In this document: piece after piece, positions 54,286-63,786 of the stretch
Position numbering within the stretch: position 1 is the stretch's first letter
Layout of the letters: each line of letters starts with the position of its first letter
From: Listeria ivanovii subsp. londoniensis
GTDB taxonomy: Bacteria; Bacillota; Bacilli; Lactobacillales; Listeriaceae
Assembly: GCF_000763495.1 (NCBI RefSeq)
Contig: NZ_CP009576.1
Coordinates: 1,808,001 to 1,872,000 of the forward strand
Direction of reading: 5' to 3'
Length of the DNA: 64,000 nt
The notes under the pieces: model-generated
The model's input: only the letters and a program-made list of their open reading frames with translations
Databases searched by the model: none
What the model was told of the DNA's origin: nothing
Made by a program: the position numbers and the translations under genes

Positions 54286-55089
54286 TTATATTCCTAAGTG
54301 CTTAAGTGCTTGTTCTAAGGAGCCAAATGAATCCAATTTGGAGATATTCGAACCTACCTGAATCGTCCGTTGAGCAAAACTCGGCTGCATACCAGAAAGG
54401 ATTGGTATCAAACCAATTAATTTAAAGGATTGAATCATATCTTCCATGTGTTTCGTAGCTAAATCGTCTTTTAAAATCGCGCTAGAAAAATCAATCACAA
54501 TGGTGTCGATATTTAATTTATCAGCAGACTCTATCGCTTTTTCTTTCATAAAATAACCACGATCATCATCTAATGTACCAACAATTGGCAGTACTCCAAC
54601 CGTTGCAGTGATTGGGATAATTCGCGTTGATAATTGAATGATTTCTTTACGCTGCTCTGCTACTTTTTTACGATTTTCTTGCATGAATCCTTCTAGCACA
54701 CGTTGTTGAATCGAAGTTAATATGTCTTTTACTTCCATCATAAATTGTATAATATCCATATCTGTGTACAAATTCGCTTCTTGCTCTTTCCACAACATTA
54801 GTTTTGCAAGAATTAATTTGTCTACTTCGCTCATGTGCTGGTGAATTTTCTTTATGTCTGTTTTATCATTGAAACGCCTTTTGCCAATTGTATTAAAATC
54901 ACGCTCTTTTGCACCAGTTATCGAATCTATAATCATGGCGCAAGAGTTCATACTTAATGAACGAATAGATTCCTCTTCTTCACCAGCATCAAGTCGTAAC
55001 TTATATTCATCTGTTTTCGTATAATATTCTTCATAAAAAGCTTCGATTAATTCTTCACGGCGGCTAATTAATATTTGACTAATTTGCAT
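54286..55089 (-). CDS. RsbR-family stressosome paralog with STAS domain
   Basis: 267 residues. N-terminal ~140 residues are a helical non-haem-globin-like sensor (REELIEAFYEEYYTKTDEYK), then a linker helix and a STAS domain (about 155-265: VGVLPIVGTLDDDRGYF, TIVIDFSSAILKDDLATKH). RsbR proteins build the stressosome with RsbS and sequester the kinase RsbT until stress releases it to switch on SigmaB. Here the two threonines RsbT phosphorylates in RsbR align with Asp175 (GTLDDD) and Asp209 (LKDDLA). AAGGAG precedes the ATG. Last gene of the SNF2-YflT-RsbR operon. Confidence 0.9.
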   Translation of the reverse strand: MQISQILISRREELIEAFYEEYYTKTDEYKLRLDAGEEEESIRSLSMNSCAMIIDSITGAKERDFNTIGKRRFNDKTDIKKIHQHMSEVDKLILAKLMLWKEQEANLYTDMDIIQFMMEVKDILTSIQQRVLEGFMQENRKKVAEQRKEIIQLSTRIIPITATVGVLPIVGTLDDDRGYFMKEKAIESADKLNIDTIVIDFSSAILKDDLATKHMEDMIQSFKLIGLIPILSGMQPSFAQRTIQVGSNISKLDSFGSLEQALKHLGI

Positions 55090-55101
55090 AATATCTCCTT
55101 C

Positions 55102-55524
55102 TTACCTTGCAAAAATCAAAATATTGTCTGCATGTAAATTTCCAATCATTTTATCGATCTGTTCTTCAGTTAAATCAAAATCCTCTAATAATTTTTTGAC
55201 AGATTTATCATCTGTCTTAGAGAACCATTTGGCAAATGGACCTGCTGCATATAAAGCACCATATTTCGGATTATATGCTTGTGGAATAACAATTGCGCCA
55301 CTAAGTGATTGTAGTATTCCAGAAATAATACCAAATGCTTCTTCATTTACTGGACGTTCGATTTCGATGTTCTCTTTTTCCGCTAATGTTTCTAAGTTTT
55401 TATTATGTTTCGATTTAGCTAAAACGGAGATATCCTCTTTCTCATAGCCTTCACTTACTAACTTTTCGATGATTTCCTCTGCTGCACCGACATTTTGAAC
55501 TGCAAATACTTCCCATTTTTTCAT
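55102..55524 (-). CDS. YflT/GSP17M-domain general stress protein
   Basis: 140 residues. N-terminal YflT-like fold (WEVFAVQNVGAAEEIIEKLV, GYEKEDISVLAKSKHN) followed by a hydrophobic-glycine stretch (FGIISGILQSLSGAIVIPQA) and a C terminus LHADNILIFAR. Members are SigmaB-dependent stress proteins of unknown activity. Its ATG overlaps the SNF2 gene's stop (TAATG), and the RsbR paralog follows 12 bases later; all three are cotranscribed. Confidence 0.85.
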   Translation of the reverse strand: MKKWEVFAVQNVGAAEEIIEKLVSEGYEKEDISVLAKSKHNKNLETLAEKENIEIERPVNEEAFGIISGILQSLSGAIVIPQAYNPKYGALYAAGPFAKWFSKTDDKSVKKLLEDFDLTEEQIDKMIGNLHADNILIFAR

Positions 55525-58500
55525 TATTTTTCAGCCCTTCCATTATCCATTTGTAAGATTTGTTTAATTTCTTCTGTGCTAAGTTTTCCTAGCATTTGTT
55601 CACCTGGTTGGATAAGTTCATCCACCAGTGCTTGTTTTTTCTTTTGTAAATCAAAAATTCGTTCTTCAATGGTACCTTTTGTAATCATTCGGAAAACTTG
55701 GACAACACGTTTTTGACCAATTCGGTGAGCCCGTCCAGTTGCTTGTTCTTCTACAGCTGGATTCCACCATAAATCATATAAAATCACTGTGTCGGCACCA
55801 ACTAGATTCAGCCCTGTTCCTCCAGCCTTTAAAGAAATCAAGAAAATATCGTTCTCCCCTTCATTAAAAGAATTAACCATATCCAATCTTGTTCTCGATG
55901 GTGTTTTACCGTCCATATAGAAGAATGTTTGACCATCTTCTTCTAGCTTACGGCGAATTATCGCAAGCATTCCAGTGAACTGAGAAAAAATCAAGATTCG
56001 TTTACCATTTTCTCTCGCTGTTTGTATTGTATCAAATAATTGTAGTAGTTTACCAGATTCACCTTGATAATTTTCGACAAAAAGACTAGGATCACAGCAA
56101 ATTTGGCGTAAACGGGTTAACCCCGCTAATAATTTAATCCGCTCTTCAGATGCATTGCCACTACTTTCTTCCAAGTCAGCTTGAATTTTTTCTAAATAAG
56201 CCAAGTAAATCGTTTTTTGTTCATCGGTCAATTCAGAATAAAGGTTCGTCTCAATTTTATCAGGTAATTCTTTTACTACATCTTGTTTAAGACGACGAAG
56301 TAAAAATGGTCGAATCATTTTCGCAATATTTTCGTATGGAATTTCTTTAAATTTTCGTAGTGATGGGAAAAATCCTGGCATTAATGTTTGATAAATCGCC
56401 CAAAGTTCATCAATGCTATTTTCAAGAGGTGTTCCACTTAATGCAAAAACATGGTTCCGTTTCAATGCTCGAACAGCTTGTGAAGCTTTTGTATGATAAT
56501 TTTTGATGGCTTGTGATTCATCAATAATAACACTTGAAAAGGCGACATCCGCGAGATTCAAAATATCTTGACGAAGCGATGGATACGAAATTAAATAAAC
56601 ATGGCCACGTTTCATTTCCTTCATTTCAGCCATGCGCGACTCTTTTGTTCCATGTAAAACAGTAACAGGAATCATTGGTGCAAATTTTTCAAGTTCGCTT
56701 TGCCAATTGTATAGTAGAGAAGCTGGTGTAACGATTAATACTGGTTTCAAGTTCGGATTATTTTCTAATTCAGATGCTAAGAAACTAATGGTTTGAACTG
56801 TTTTCCCCAGTCCCATGTCATCGGCTAAAATCCCACCAAGATTGTATTTAGCAAGTGACTTCATCCACTCAAACCCTGTCAGTTGATAATCACGTAATTC
56901 CGCTTTTAACCCTCTTGGTAAATCAAAACTGTCTTCCGATTGTGTAGTTATATCCGTTAATAATTCGCGAAATGACCGGCTAAATTTATGATGTTCATCT
57001 TGCGTTCCCGCTCCTAGAATATCATAAATTTGCATCCCTCGATAAAGTGGGACTTGCATATTACTTTGGACATCTTTTTTACGAACTTCAAGCATCTGGA
57101 GAACGTCTTCCATTTGTTTATAGTTTTCTGATTCTAGTGATAAGAAACGACCATTTTTCAAACGATGATAGCTTCGTTTTTCGCGTAAAGATTCTAGGAC
57201 ATTTTGGACTTCTTCTTCAGGTATACCTTTAAAATCAAAGGTCACGGAAAGATAATCATTGTTGCCAGAAACATCTAATGTTGTTACAGGACGAACATTA
57301 TCTTCCACCATTTCTTCCAGTCCATCTTCCATATATATTTCCGCAAATTCTGCAAGCTTTGGAATCGTCCGATAATAAAACTGATATAGATCTTTTTCTT
57401 GCTTGTTCACTACCATTTTTGTTCCAGAAAAATGAACAGGTGCGCTTTCTAAAATATTCATCACTCGTGTTTCTTTTTCAACATCACGAATCATGATTTT
57501 TTCGTTTTCTTCCTCTGTTGTAATAAATGGGTCGAATTGTTGATTGCCATAATGATACTCTAGTCGCAAAGTATGTTCGCCGTACTCTAATGCGATATAG
57601 AGTTTGCAGTCAAGTGGTTGTTGCGTGATACGACCTTCAATCGAATCGTCTAATTTTAGTTTTCCGCTCTTTTGTAAAGCTGGTAAAACATAAGAAACGA
57701 CTTCACTTAATTGCGACTCAGAAAATTGCACGACTTCATTTTTCGTTACTTTATGAAACTCTATCAGTGGTTTTAAAGATTCCCAGACTTCATGTGTTGG
57801 AATAAAAAAGGTACCATCAAAAAATAGGAGTTGATATGCTTCCAAAAAGATTGCTTGCTGTATATCTTCCATTTCCAATTGGTACTTATCATCAGCACTT
57901 TTTCTAAGTTCAAAAATGAAATCTAATTGCTCATGACGAACAGCTAGACCGCGGTATTTAATATCTTCCACTCGATCTTTCATAAGAATACACATCGTAT
58001 CACGTTCAGACAAGAGCTCTAATAAGCCACTTGCCATACTTGGCGGAATCGTTAAGTTCTTTTCTTCTGCATAAGATTTATTCCAATAAAAAGTATCCGT
58101 ATCATACATTTTCGCAATTTCACTAATTTGAAGCAGCTTTTCTAGAATTTTTTTATCCGCTTCTGCAAAATAATGTTCGTTTGGGTCATAAGCAAAATTC
58201 TTCGTAAATACGAGCCACTGCCGGTCACGGACTGCAGCAAGAAATGTATTCATGTTTTTCACGACATACGTTCGTTCTGTCCCAACCTTCACTTCGATAG
58301 TCATGATATGGCTAAAATCATCTGGCTTCAGACGAATAATATATTGCGTCTGAAGCGGTGTTTTATTCGTGTTATCTTCTTCTACATCGAGTTGTTGCGC
58401 CATATTTTGTTGAAAAAGGGATAGAAGCGTATTGGATTCTTGTGTAAGAATTCGATTTTTAAAATCTTGTTTAGCTGCTTTTTGTTTTTCTTTTTCCATT

Positions 58501-58742
58501 TTTAAATGTGTCGCATAAATATGCTTGCAAATCGCATTTAACTGAAAATCTGCACAACTGCACGCATAATTTTCACTTCCAGCATCTTCCACTACATTTT
58601 GATCAATAAAATATGTAAGGAAATGACCAGTTGCGTCCTTTTCATAAAACTGAATAATTTCTCCGTCTTCCATCAATTTTTTCCCGGCCTGCTTAACACT
58701 ATATGGAATCATTTTATTTTGAACTGCGGTAAAGTGCTCCAT
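55524..58742 (-). CDS. SNF2-family helicase with SWIM zinc finger
   Basis: 1072 residues. N-terminal SWIM finger (ENYACSCADFQLNAICKHIY, near residue 50-70), a long middle domain found in bacterial SNF2 proteins, then the ATPase: Walker A ADDMGLGKTVQTISFL, DESQ box SVIIDESQAIKN, and helicase C motif V/VI LKAGGTGLNLVGA and GRAHRIGQKR. Predicted double-stranded DNA translocase; target unknown. The ATG giving MEHFTAVQNKM lies 8-10 bases after GGGAGGAAG. First gene of the stress operon. Confidence 0.9.
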   Translation of the reverse strand: MEHFTAVQNKMIPYSVKQAGKKLMEDGEIIQFYEKDATGHFLTYFIDQNVVEDAGSENYACSCADFQLNAICKHIYATHLKMEKEKQKAAKQDFKNRILTQESNTLLSLFQQNMAQQLDVEEDNTNKTPLQTQYIIRLKPDDFSHIMTIEVKVGTERTYVVKNMNTFLAAVRDRQWLVFTKNFAYDPNEHYFAEADKKILEKLLQISEIAKMYDTDTFYWNKSYAEEKNLTIPPSMASGLLELLSERDTMCILMKDRVEDIKYRGLAVRHEQLDFIFELRKSADDKYQLEMEDIQQAIFLEAYQLLFFDGTFFIPTHEVWESLKPLIEFHKVTKNEVVQFSESQLSEVVSYVLPALQKSGKLKLDDSIEGRITQQPLDCKLYIALEYGEHTLRLEYHYGNQQFDPFITTEEENEKIMIRDVEKETRVMNILESAPVHFSGTKMVVNKQEKDLYQFYYRTIPKLAEFAEIYMEDGLEEMVEDNVRPVTTLDVSGNNDYLSVTFDFKGIPEEEVQNVLESLREKRSYHRLKNGRFLSLESENYKQMEDVLQMLEVRKKDVQSNMQVPLYRGMQIYDILGAGTQDEHHKFSRSFRELLTDITTQSEDSFDLPRGLKAELRDYQLTGFEWMKSLAKYNLGGILADDMGLGKTVQTISFLASELENNPNLKPVLIVTPASLLYNWQSELEKFAPMIPVTVLHGTKESRMAEMKEMKRGHVYLISYPSLRQDILNLADVAFSSVIIDESQAIKNYHTKASQAVRALKRNHVFALSGTPLENSIDELWAIYQTLMPGFFPSLRKFKEIPYENIAKMIRPFLLRRLKQDVVKELPDKIETNLYSELTDEQKTIYLAYLEKIQADLEESSGNASEERIKLLAGLTRLRQICCDPSLFVENYQGESGKLLQLFDTIQTARENGKRILIFSQFTGMLAIIRRKLEEDGQTFFYMDGKTPSRTRLDMVNSFNEGENDIFLISLKAGGTGLNLVGADTVILYDLWWNPAVEEQATGRAHRIGQKRVVQVFRMITKGTIEERIFDLQKKKQALVDELIQPGEQMLGKLSTEEIKQILQMDNGRAEK

Positions 58743-58785
58743 TAACTTTCTTCCTCCCAAAAACCGTCCATTACTCTAAACTACT

Positions 58786-58814
58786 ATTATATAGGAAAAG
58801 ACGAGTGTCGGCAA
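58786..58814 (-). promoter_or_regulatory. Promoter of the SNF2-yflT-rsbR operon
   Basis: Minus-strand TTGCCG (58809-58814), 17-base spacer, TATAAT (58786-58791). This is a SigmaA type; I see no SigmaB promoter for the operon. Confidence 0.7.
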
Positions 58815-58827
58815 TGCAGGCGGTCTT

Positions 58828-61800
58828 TTAGCTATTAGATGTCATAAATTTTGTTGTACTACCATGGTTTGTTGCGGTTACTTCAAGCCTTGCAGAAATC
58901 CGCTCTTTTAGCTCCGGAACATGTGAGATTATCCCAACAAGACGGCCATTTTCCTGAGTTTCGAGTAGACATTCCACTGCTACTTCAAGTGATTCTGGAT
59001 CGAGTGTTCCAAAACCTTCATCAATAAACATTGTCTCAAGTGAAATCCCTCCAGCCATTTCTTGTACCACTTCTGCTAGAGATAAAGCAAGTGCCAGTGA
59101 AGTTTTAAAGCTCTCTCCGCCCGAAAGTGTCTTCACATGGCGAGTTAATCCTGTATATTCATCAAACACTTCTAATTCTAGCCCACTTTGAACATTTCCT
59201 TTAGCTTTTTCAATTTTTCGCCGTAGCTCAAATCGCCCACTGGTCATTTTCGATAATCGATGGTTTGCTCGGTGAATAATCGTATCTAAAAATAAAGCCA
59301 ATATATATCGTTCAAAGGTTAGTCTACGTGGATTTTTCCCCCGTGCTACATCAGACAACAAACCGATATCCGCATAACTTATTTCCGCTTGTTCTACAGT
59401 TTGAATGCTTTTTTGATAATTTTCTATGAGTTCTTTACGTTTTGTTACTAGTTGACGTTGCCTCATTGTTTTTTCTTCTACTTCTGTTAATATTTGTTGT
59501 TTTTCTTTCATGAAAATTTCTAGTTGTTCGATATTTGGCTTTTGTTTATCTTTTAATTTTGCAGTTAAATCTGCTTGGCGAGATATCGCTAAATGACGTT
59601 TTTTCTGGTACTCAGATATTTGCGCCTCAAGACTGGTTAACTCCTCATTTGATAGTAAAGCATATTTATAATCTTCATAGTTCGAAAAATGGTTTTCCTT
59701 CATTGCCACTTTAAAAATTTCTCGTTGCATTTGTAAAGCACTCTTCGCATCAGCTGTTGTTTTAATGGCAACGGTTAAAGTGGACTCTAATCTTGTAGTT
59801 TCTTTTTCCGCTTGTTGATAAGCTGTATCTACTCGCTCTTTTTTCTCTTTATGGTTTTGAATATTCGCTTGAAGCGTGTTTTTCTGTTGATCAAAGCTAG
59901 CCTTATCTCGCATACTAGATGGGATAGATTGTTCTAGATAAGACAACTTCCCTGTAGTTAATTGCACCTGTTGATGTAAGCTTTCCACTTGCTGACCTAT
60001 ATTATTTAATTCTGATTCAGCTTCCGTTTGTTTGTTCTTTAATGTGGTTATTTTTGTTTGGATAGTTTCTTTTTGAGCAACTTTTAATTGTAATTCCTCA
60101 ATTTGTTTTGTTAGCTCATTTGCTGATTGCTGTTGTTCCGCCAAATGCTTTTCTACTTCTGCTAAACTTAAATCTTGAATATCTGCCCACTCGTTTAATT
60201 GCCATTCGAGTTGACTAATCGATTTTTCTGTAGCAGAGATTGTTAATTGTTTGGCTTGTAAATCTGCTTTTGCTGCTTCTAATTTTTCTACATTAGCGGC
60301 CTCCCCCCAAGTCGCCAGTTCTGGGTGCGTATGAGAACCACAAACAGGACAAGCTTCTCCGTCATGTAGATGTTCTGCAAGAATCGCAGCTTGTTCTTTT
60401 TCGAACTTTGCTTCTTCTTGTTTTATCATCGCTTCCATAGTTACTTTTTCAGAAAAAAGTTGCGTTAAAGTTTGTTCTGCTGATTGCTTTTCTTTCTCCC
60501 AAGCAATCATTTTTGTTCGTTTATTTAACAATTCTTGTTTTTTTTCCATCAGCGATTCGCTGGTTGTTCGCTGGTTGATGGCTTCTAGATTGGCTAATTC
60601 AGCCTTCGTTATTTCAGTCAACTGTGTTTCTGCTAAATGTAGTTCTTCCAGTAGCGCTTGCTGATTCGTTATGACTTTTTGTAAAATATCTGCTTGTTCT
60701 TTCCACGCTAATTCGGCACGACGTTTTTGCACGGTAATTGTTTCCAGTTCGATAATTTTCGGTTCCATTTCTTCTAGTTGGAACAGATGACGCTTGTTTT
60801 TTTCGTATTCAGCTTCTTGTTCAGCAAGTATTTCTTTTTGCTTTTTAGCGTTTGCAAATTGTTCTGCTACTTTTTCAGCATCGGTGGTAACTTGTTTTTC
60901 AGTCATTTCTGCTGTCTGTAATTGTTCTTTTAAACGAATACAAAGGGCATCTTGTGAACGTAAATTACTCGCTCTTTTTGCTTTTTCAACTCGTTCTTCC
61001 ATCGTTTTATAATAATCCATTGCTTGTTCAAGTGATGCTACTTCCTCTGTATACAAGTCTAAATTATGCCAATCGAGTAGCTGTTCTTTCGCTAACGTCA
61101 CTTTTTCAACTGCTTTACTAGTTTCTTCTCGGATAACAAGTAATTCCCGTTCTAAATCGAATAAATGACCTTCTTCTTGAGCAATAAGCTTGGTTTGTAG
61201 TGTACTGATTTCGACGGTCGTCTTCCCAGCAACTTCTACGCCAGGTGTGCTAAGTTCCGCAAGTTCGACCACTTTTTTCCTAGCTTCTGTTACTAAAACT
61301 TCGGCTTCTTTTTGCTTTTCCCATAAAATATTTTCTACTTTTTCATAATAAAGCGTATGCGCAAGTCGTTGCAGTATTACTTCTTTTTCTTTACTATCAG
61401 AAACAAGTAGTTCACGAAACTCACCTTGGGGAATCATCAAAATCTGTCTAAATTGATCGACATTTAATTGAATTAGCTCTTCCATTTTCGTATTAACATC
61501 TCGAACTGAGCTTGCGAGCAGCTTCATTTCGTCGCCAATCAGTTCATATAATTCGGCTTTTTGAGGAGAAGTTGTCGTCCCGTTTCCGCGTTGTTTGGCA
61601 ATTTCTTGCTGAGGAATACGGCTAATCTGATAAATATGCTCTTTCAGTCTAAAAATGAGTTTCACTTCTGTAAGTTCTTTATCCGTCGCAAAATGACTAC
61701 GCATCGAAAAACTCTCTCTATCAAATGTATTTGCTTTTCCAAATATCGCAAAACTAATTGCATCAAAAATAGTTGATTTCCCAGCACCCGTTTTTCCAGA

Positions 61801-61899
61801 AATGACAAAGATTTGCTCGGTTCCCAGTTTTTCAAAATCAATCACTTCTTTTTTAGCATAAGCACCAAAAGCTTGCATTGTTAGTTTGATTGGTCTCAT
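58828..61899 (-). CDS. sbcC: Exonuclease SbcC (Rad50-like ATPase)
   Basis: 1023 residues. Walker A SGKTGAGKSTIFDAISFAIF at the N terminus; two long coiled-coil arms meeting at a zinc hook DGEACPVCGSHTHPE near residue 510; C-terminal signature LSGGESFKTSLALALSL and Walker B MFIDEGFGTLDPESL. With SbcD it cuts DNA hairpins and processes blocked ends, preventing palindrome instability. Overlaps the end of sbcD by four bases. Confidence 0.95.
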   Translation of the reverse strand: MRPIKLTMQAFGAYAKKEVIDFEKLGTEQIFVISGKTGAGKSTIFDAISFAIFGKANTFDRESFSMRSHFATDKELTEVKLIFRLKEHIYQISRIPQQEIAKQRGNGTTTSPQKAELYELIGDEMKLLASSVRDVNTKMEELIQLNVDQFRQILMIPQGEFRELLVSDSKEKEVILQRLAHTLYYEKVENILWEKQKEAEVLVTEARKKVVELAELSTPGVEVAGKTTVEISTLQTKLIAQEEGHLFDLERELLVIREETSKAVEKVTLAKEQLLDWHNLDLYTEEVASLEQAMDYYKTMEERVEKAKRASNLRSQDALCIRLKEQLQTAEMTEKQVTTDAEKVAEQFANAKKQKEILAEQEAEYEKNKRHLFQLEEMEPKIIELETITVQKRRAELAWKEQADILQKVITNQQALLEELHLAETQLTEITKAELANLEAINQRTTSESLMEKKQELLNKRTKMIAWEKEKQSAEQTLTQLFSEKVTMEAMIKQEEAKFEKEQAAILAEHLHDGEACPVCGSHTHPELATWGEAANVEKLEAAKADLQAKQLTISATEKSISQLEWQLNEWADIQDLSLAEVEKHLAEQQQSANELTKQIEELQLKVAQKETIQTKITTLKNKQTEAESELNNIGQQVESLHQQVQLTTGKLSYLEQSIPSSMRDKASFDQQKNTLQANIQNHKEKKERVDTAYQQAEKETTRLESTLTVAIKTTADAKSALQMQREIFKVAMKENHFSNYEDYKYALLSNEELTSLEAQISEYQKKRHLAISRQADLTAKLKDKQKPNIEQLEIFMKEKQQILTEVEEKTMRQRQLVTKRKELIENYQKSIQTVEQAEISYADIGLLSDVARGKNPRRLTFERYILALFLDTIIHRANHRLSKMTSGRFELRRKIEKAKGNVQSGLELEVFDEYTGLTRHVKTLSGGESFKTSLALALSLAEVVQEMAGGISLETMFIDEGFGTLDPESLEVAVECLLETQENGRLVGIISHVPELKERISARLEVTATNHGSTTKFMTSNS

Positions 61900-63020
61900 T
61901 CTGCTTCTTCCTTTCTCGCAAGCTCAAAAACTTCCGTTAATTTTTGTTTTTGTTCATTGGTTAATTCCGTTCCATTCGCATATTCAAAAAATTGATCAAA
62001 CAGTTCTAAATCATCTTTTTTCATCACTTCTTCAAAACTAGCTTGTGATTCTTTTAGTTGCTGTTTTTTTCGTTCCAAATGTAAAATATTCGGATAAAAT
62101 TGGCGCAATTTCCCCATTGGATCAATTAGTGCACCTTCATCCATTAGATTTACTTGAAAAAAGTCATCTGGAGTTTCAACCAAATTCTCTGTAAGCTCCG
62201 CCAAAGTTCCAGAAATTATTCGCATGTCATGTTTTGGTGTAAGCAAGCGCTCTTCCACACGAACTAGCGAATTGCCTTCGATTTCAACAATCCGCACACT
62301 CTTCTTATCATTCACTTCCGAAAAAGAATACTTGAGCGGAGAACCACTATAAAAAATGGTCGGGTGATTGATCGCATGTGGATGGTGTAAATGACCAAGC
62401 GCTGTATAAGTGAAACCATCAAAACAATTTGTCGATACACGGTCCACATTTCCAATTGCCAGTTGTCGTTCCGAGTCACTCGGTATCCCACCAGAAACAA
62501 AAGCATGTCCAACTAAAATTTGTGCTTTGGCTGGATTCCATTTAGCCCGAATTTGCTTTGTTACAGCTTGCATAGCATCTTCAAAGCTTCGAATCGAATG
62601 ATCTTTAAAAGCCTCTCTAATGATAGCAGGTTCATGGTAAGGAACAAGCCAAATTTCGGCATCCATAAAAGGAATTGCTTCAAAGTCAGCACTGCATTTT
62701 CCTTTCATATAGAGTTTACTACTTGCATACCACTGCGTACCAAATGACAATCGTTCTGCACTATCGTGATTTCCACTAATTGCAAAAATCGGGATACCTA
62801 ACTCCACATTCCATTTTACTAATATATCATTTAAGACCTTGACTGCATCAGCTGGTGGCACAGCACGATCGTATAAGTCCCCTGCCACAATTAGCGCATC
62901 CACTTTTTCTTCCTGTGCAATTTTCGTTATTTCGGCTAAAATAAATTCTTGTTCCGTAAGCATTGATACTCCGGAAACAATTTTCCCTAAATGCAAATCA
63001 GCTGTATGTAAAAATTTCAT
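61896..63020 (-). CDS. sbcD: Exonuclease SbcD (Mre11-like nuclease)
   Basis: 374 residues; calcineurin-type metallophosphoesterase. Motifs: ADLHLGK, VAGDLYDRAVPP, ISGNHDSAERLS, LVGHAFVSGG, TALGHLHHPH. ATG giving MKFLHTADLHLG, behind AAAGAGGA; the frame extends 44 codons further upstream without a suitable site. First gene of sbcDC, divergent from the plsC-like gene. Confidence 0.95.
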   Translation of the reverse strand: MKFLHTADLHLGKIVSGVSMLTEQEFILAEITKIAQEEKVDALIVAGDLYDRAVPPADAVKVLNDILVKWNVELGIPIFAISGNHDSAERLSFGTQWYASSKLYMKGKCSADFEAIPFMDAEIWLVPYHEPAIIREAFKDHSIRSFEDAMQAVTKQIRAKWNPAKAQILVGHAFVSGGIPSDSERQLAIGNVDRVSTNCFDGFTYTALGHLHHPHAINHPTIFYSGSPLKYSFSEVNDKKSVRIVEIEGNSLVRVEERLLTPKHDMRIISGTLAELTENLVETPDDFFQVNLMDEGALIDPMGKLRQFYPNILHLERKKQQLKESQASFEEVMKKDDLELFDQFFEYANGTELTNEQKQKLTEVFELARKEEAE

Positions 63021-63070
63021 GCTTATCCTCTTTTCTTTTTCCGCAAGATTATTTATTTTTGATGCAAAAG

Positions 63071-63099
63071 TTGTTGTTTTTAAGTATACTAGATATAGT
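63071..63099 (+). promoter_or_regulatory. plsC-like gene promoter
   Basis: TTGTTG (63071-63076), 17-base spacer, TATAGT (63094-63099). Confidence 0.55.
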
Positions 63100-63133
63100 C
63101 TAAAAAAAACTAGCAATACTGGGAGTGAAGAAG

Positions 63134-63742
63134 TTGTTTTATCATTTTGCAAAAAATCTCGTTCATTTTATTTTAATTATTATTGGTGGGCGATTTCAAG
63201 TACAAAATAAAGACAAAATCATCGAAGCGCCTTATGTCGTCGTTTCCACACATACTTCTTGGATTGAAATCTTATACCTTGGTTTCGCTTTGTCACCAAC
63301 ACCTGTCCATTATATGGCTAAGCAAGAACTATTTAAAGGAAAAATGCTTAACTGGTTGATGACGCACTTAAACGCCTTTCCAGTAAATCGCGACAATCCG
63401 GGACCAAGTGCCATTAAAGCACCTATCCGGATGTTGAAATCTGGTAAAGTAGTGGGGATTTTTCCTAGTGGTACAAGAAAAACGACGAATCTTCATCTAA
63501 AACGGGGCGCAGTAACCATTGCTCACAAAGCAAAAGTTCCAATGTTACCTGCTGTCTATGATGGTCCAAAAACATTCGGTGAAATCTTAAAGCGTAAAAA
63601 AATCATTATTCGTTTTGGGGATCCCGTCTTATTCAATGATACCGAACTTGACCAAAAAGAGCTACTAGAAGTTAAATCTCAAGAATTAATGGCTACTTTT
63701 GAACAATTACAAAATGAAATTAATCAAACGAAAAAGAAATAA
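63134..63742 (+). CDS. PlsC-like acyltransferase (1-acyl-glycerol-3-phosphate acyltransferase family)
   Basis: 202 residues, membrane-associated through the N terminus (FYHFAKNLVHFILIIIGGRF). Family layout is clear: HTSWIEI where HX4D is expected (Glu replaces Asp), FPVNRDNPGPSAIK, FPSGTRK in place of FPEGTR, and PMLPAVYDG. It should add the second acyl chain in phosphatidate synthesis. Both changes affect motif residues, so substrate or activity may differ. TTG at 63134 sits eight bases after GGGAG; a GTG nine bases upstream is possible. Confidence 0.85.
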   Translation: MFYHFAKNLVHFILIIIGGRFQVQNKDKIIEAPYVVVSTHTSWIEILYLGFALSPTPVHYMAKQELFKGKMLNWLMTHLNAFPVNRDNPGPSAIKAPIRMLKSGKVVGIFPSGTRKTTNLHLKRGAVTIAHKAKVPMLPAVYDGPKTFGEILKRKKIIIRFGDPVLFNDTELDQKELLEVKSQELMATFEQLQNEINQTKKK

Positions 63743-63784
63743 AAAAAGACAGCTTCCTTCGAAAAGGAAACTGTCTTTCTTTGT
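63741..63784. terminator. Bidirectional terminator after the plsC-like gene
   Basis: AAAGACAGCTTCCTT and AAGGAAACTGTCTTT pair with a small loop, A/T runs on both sides. It serves the convergent genes. Confidence 0.85.
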
Positions 63785-63786
63785 TA

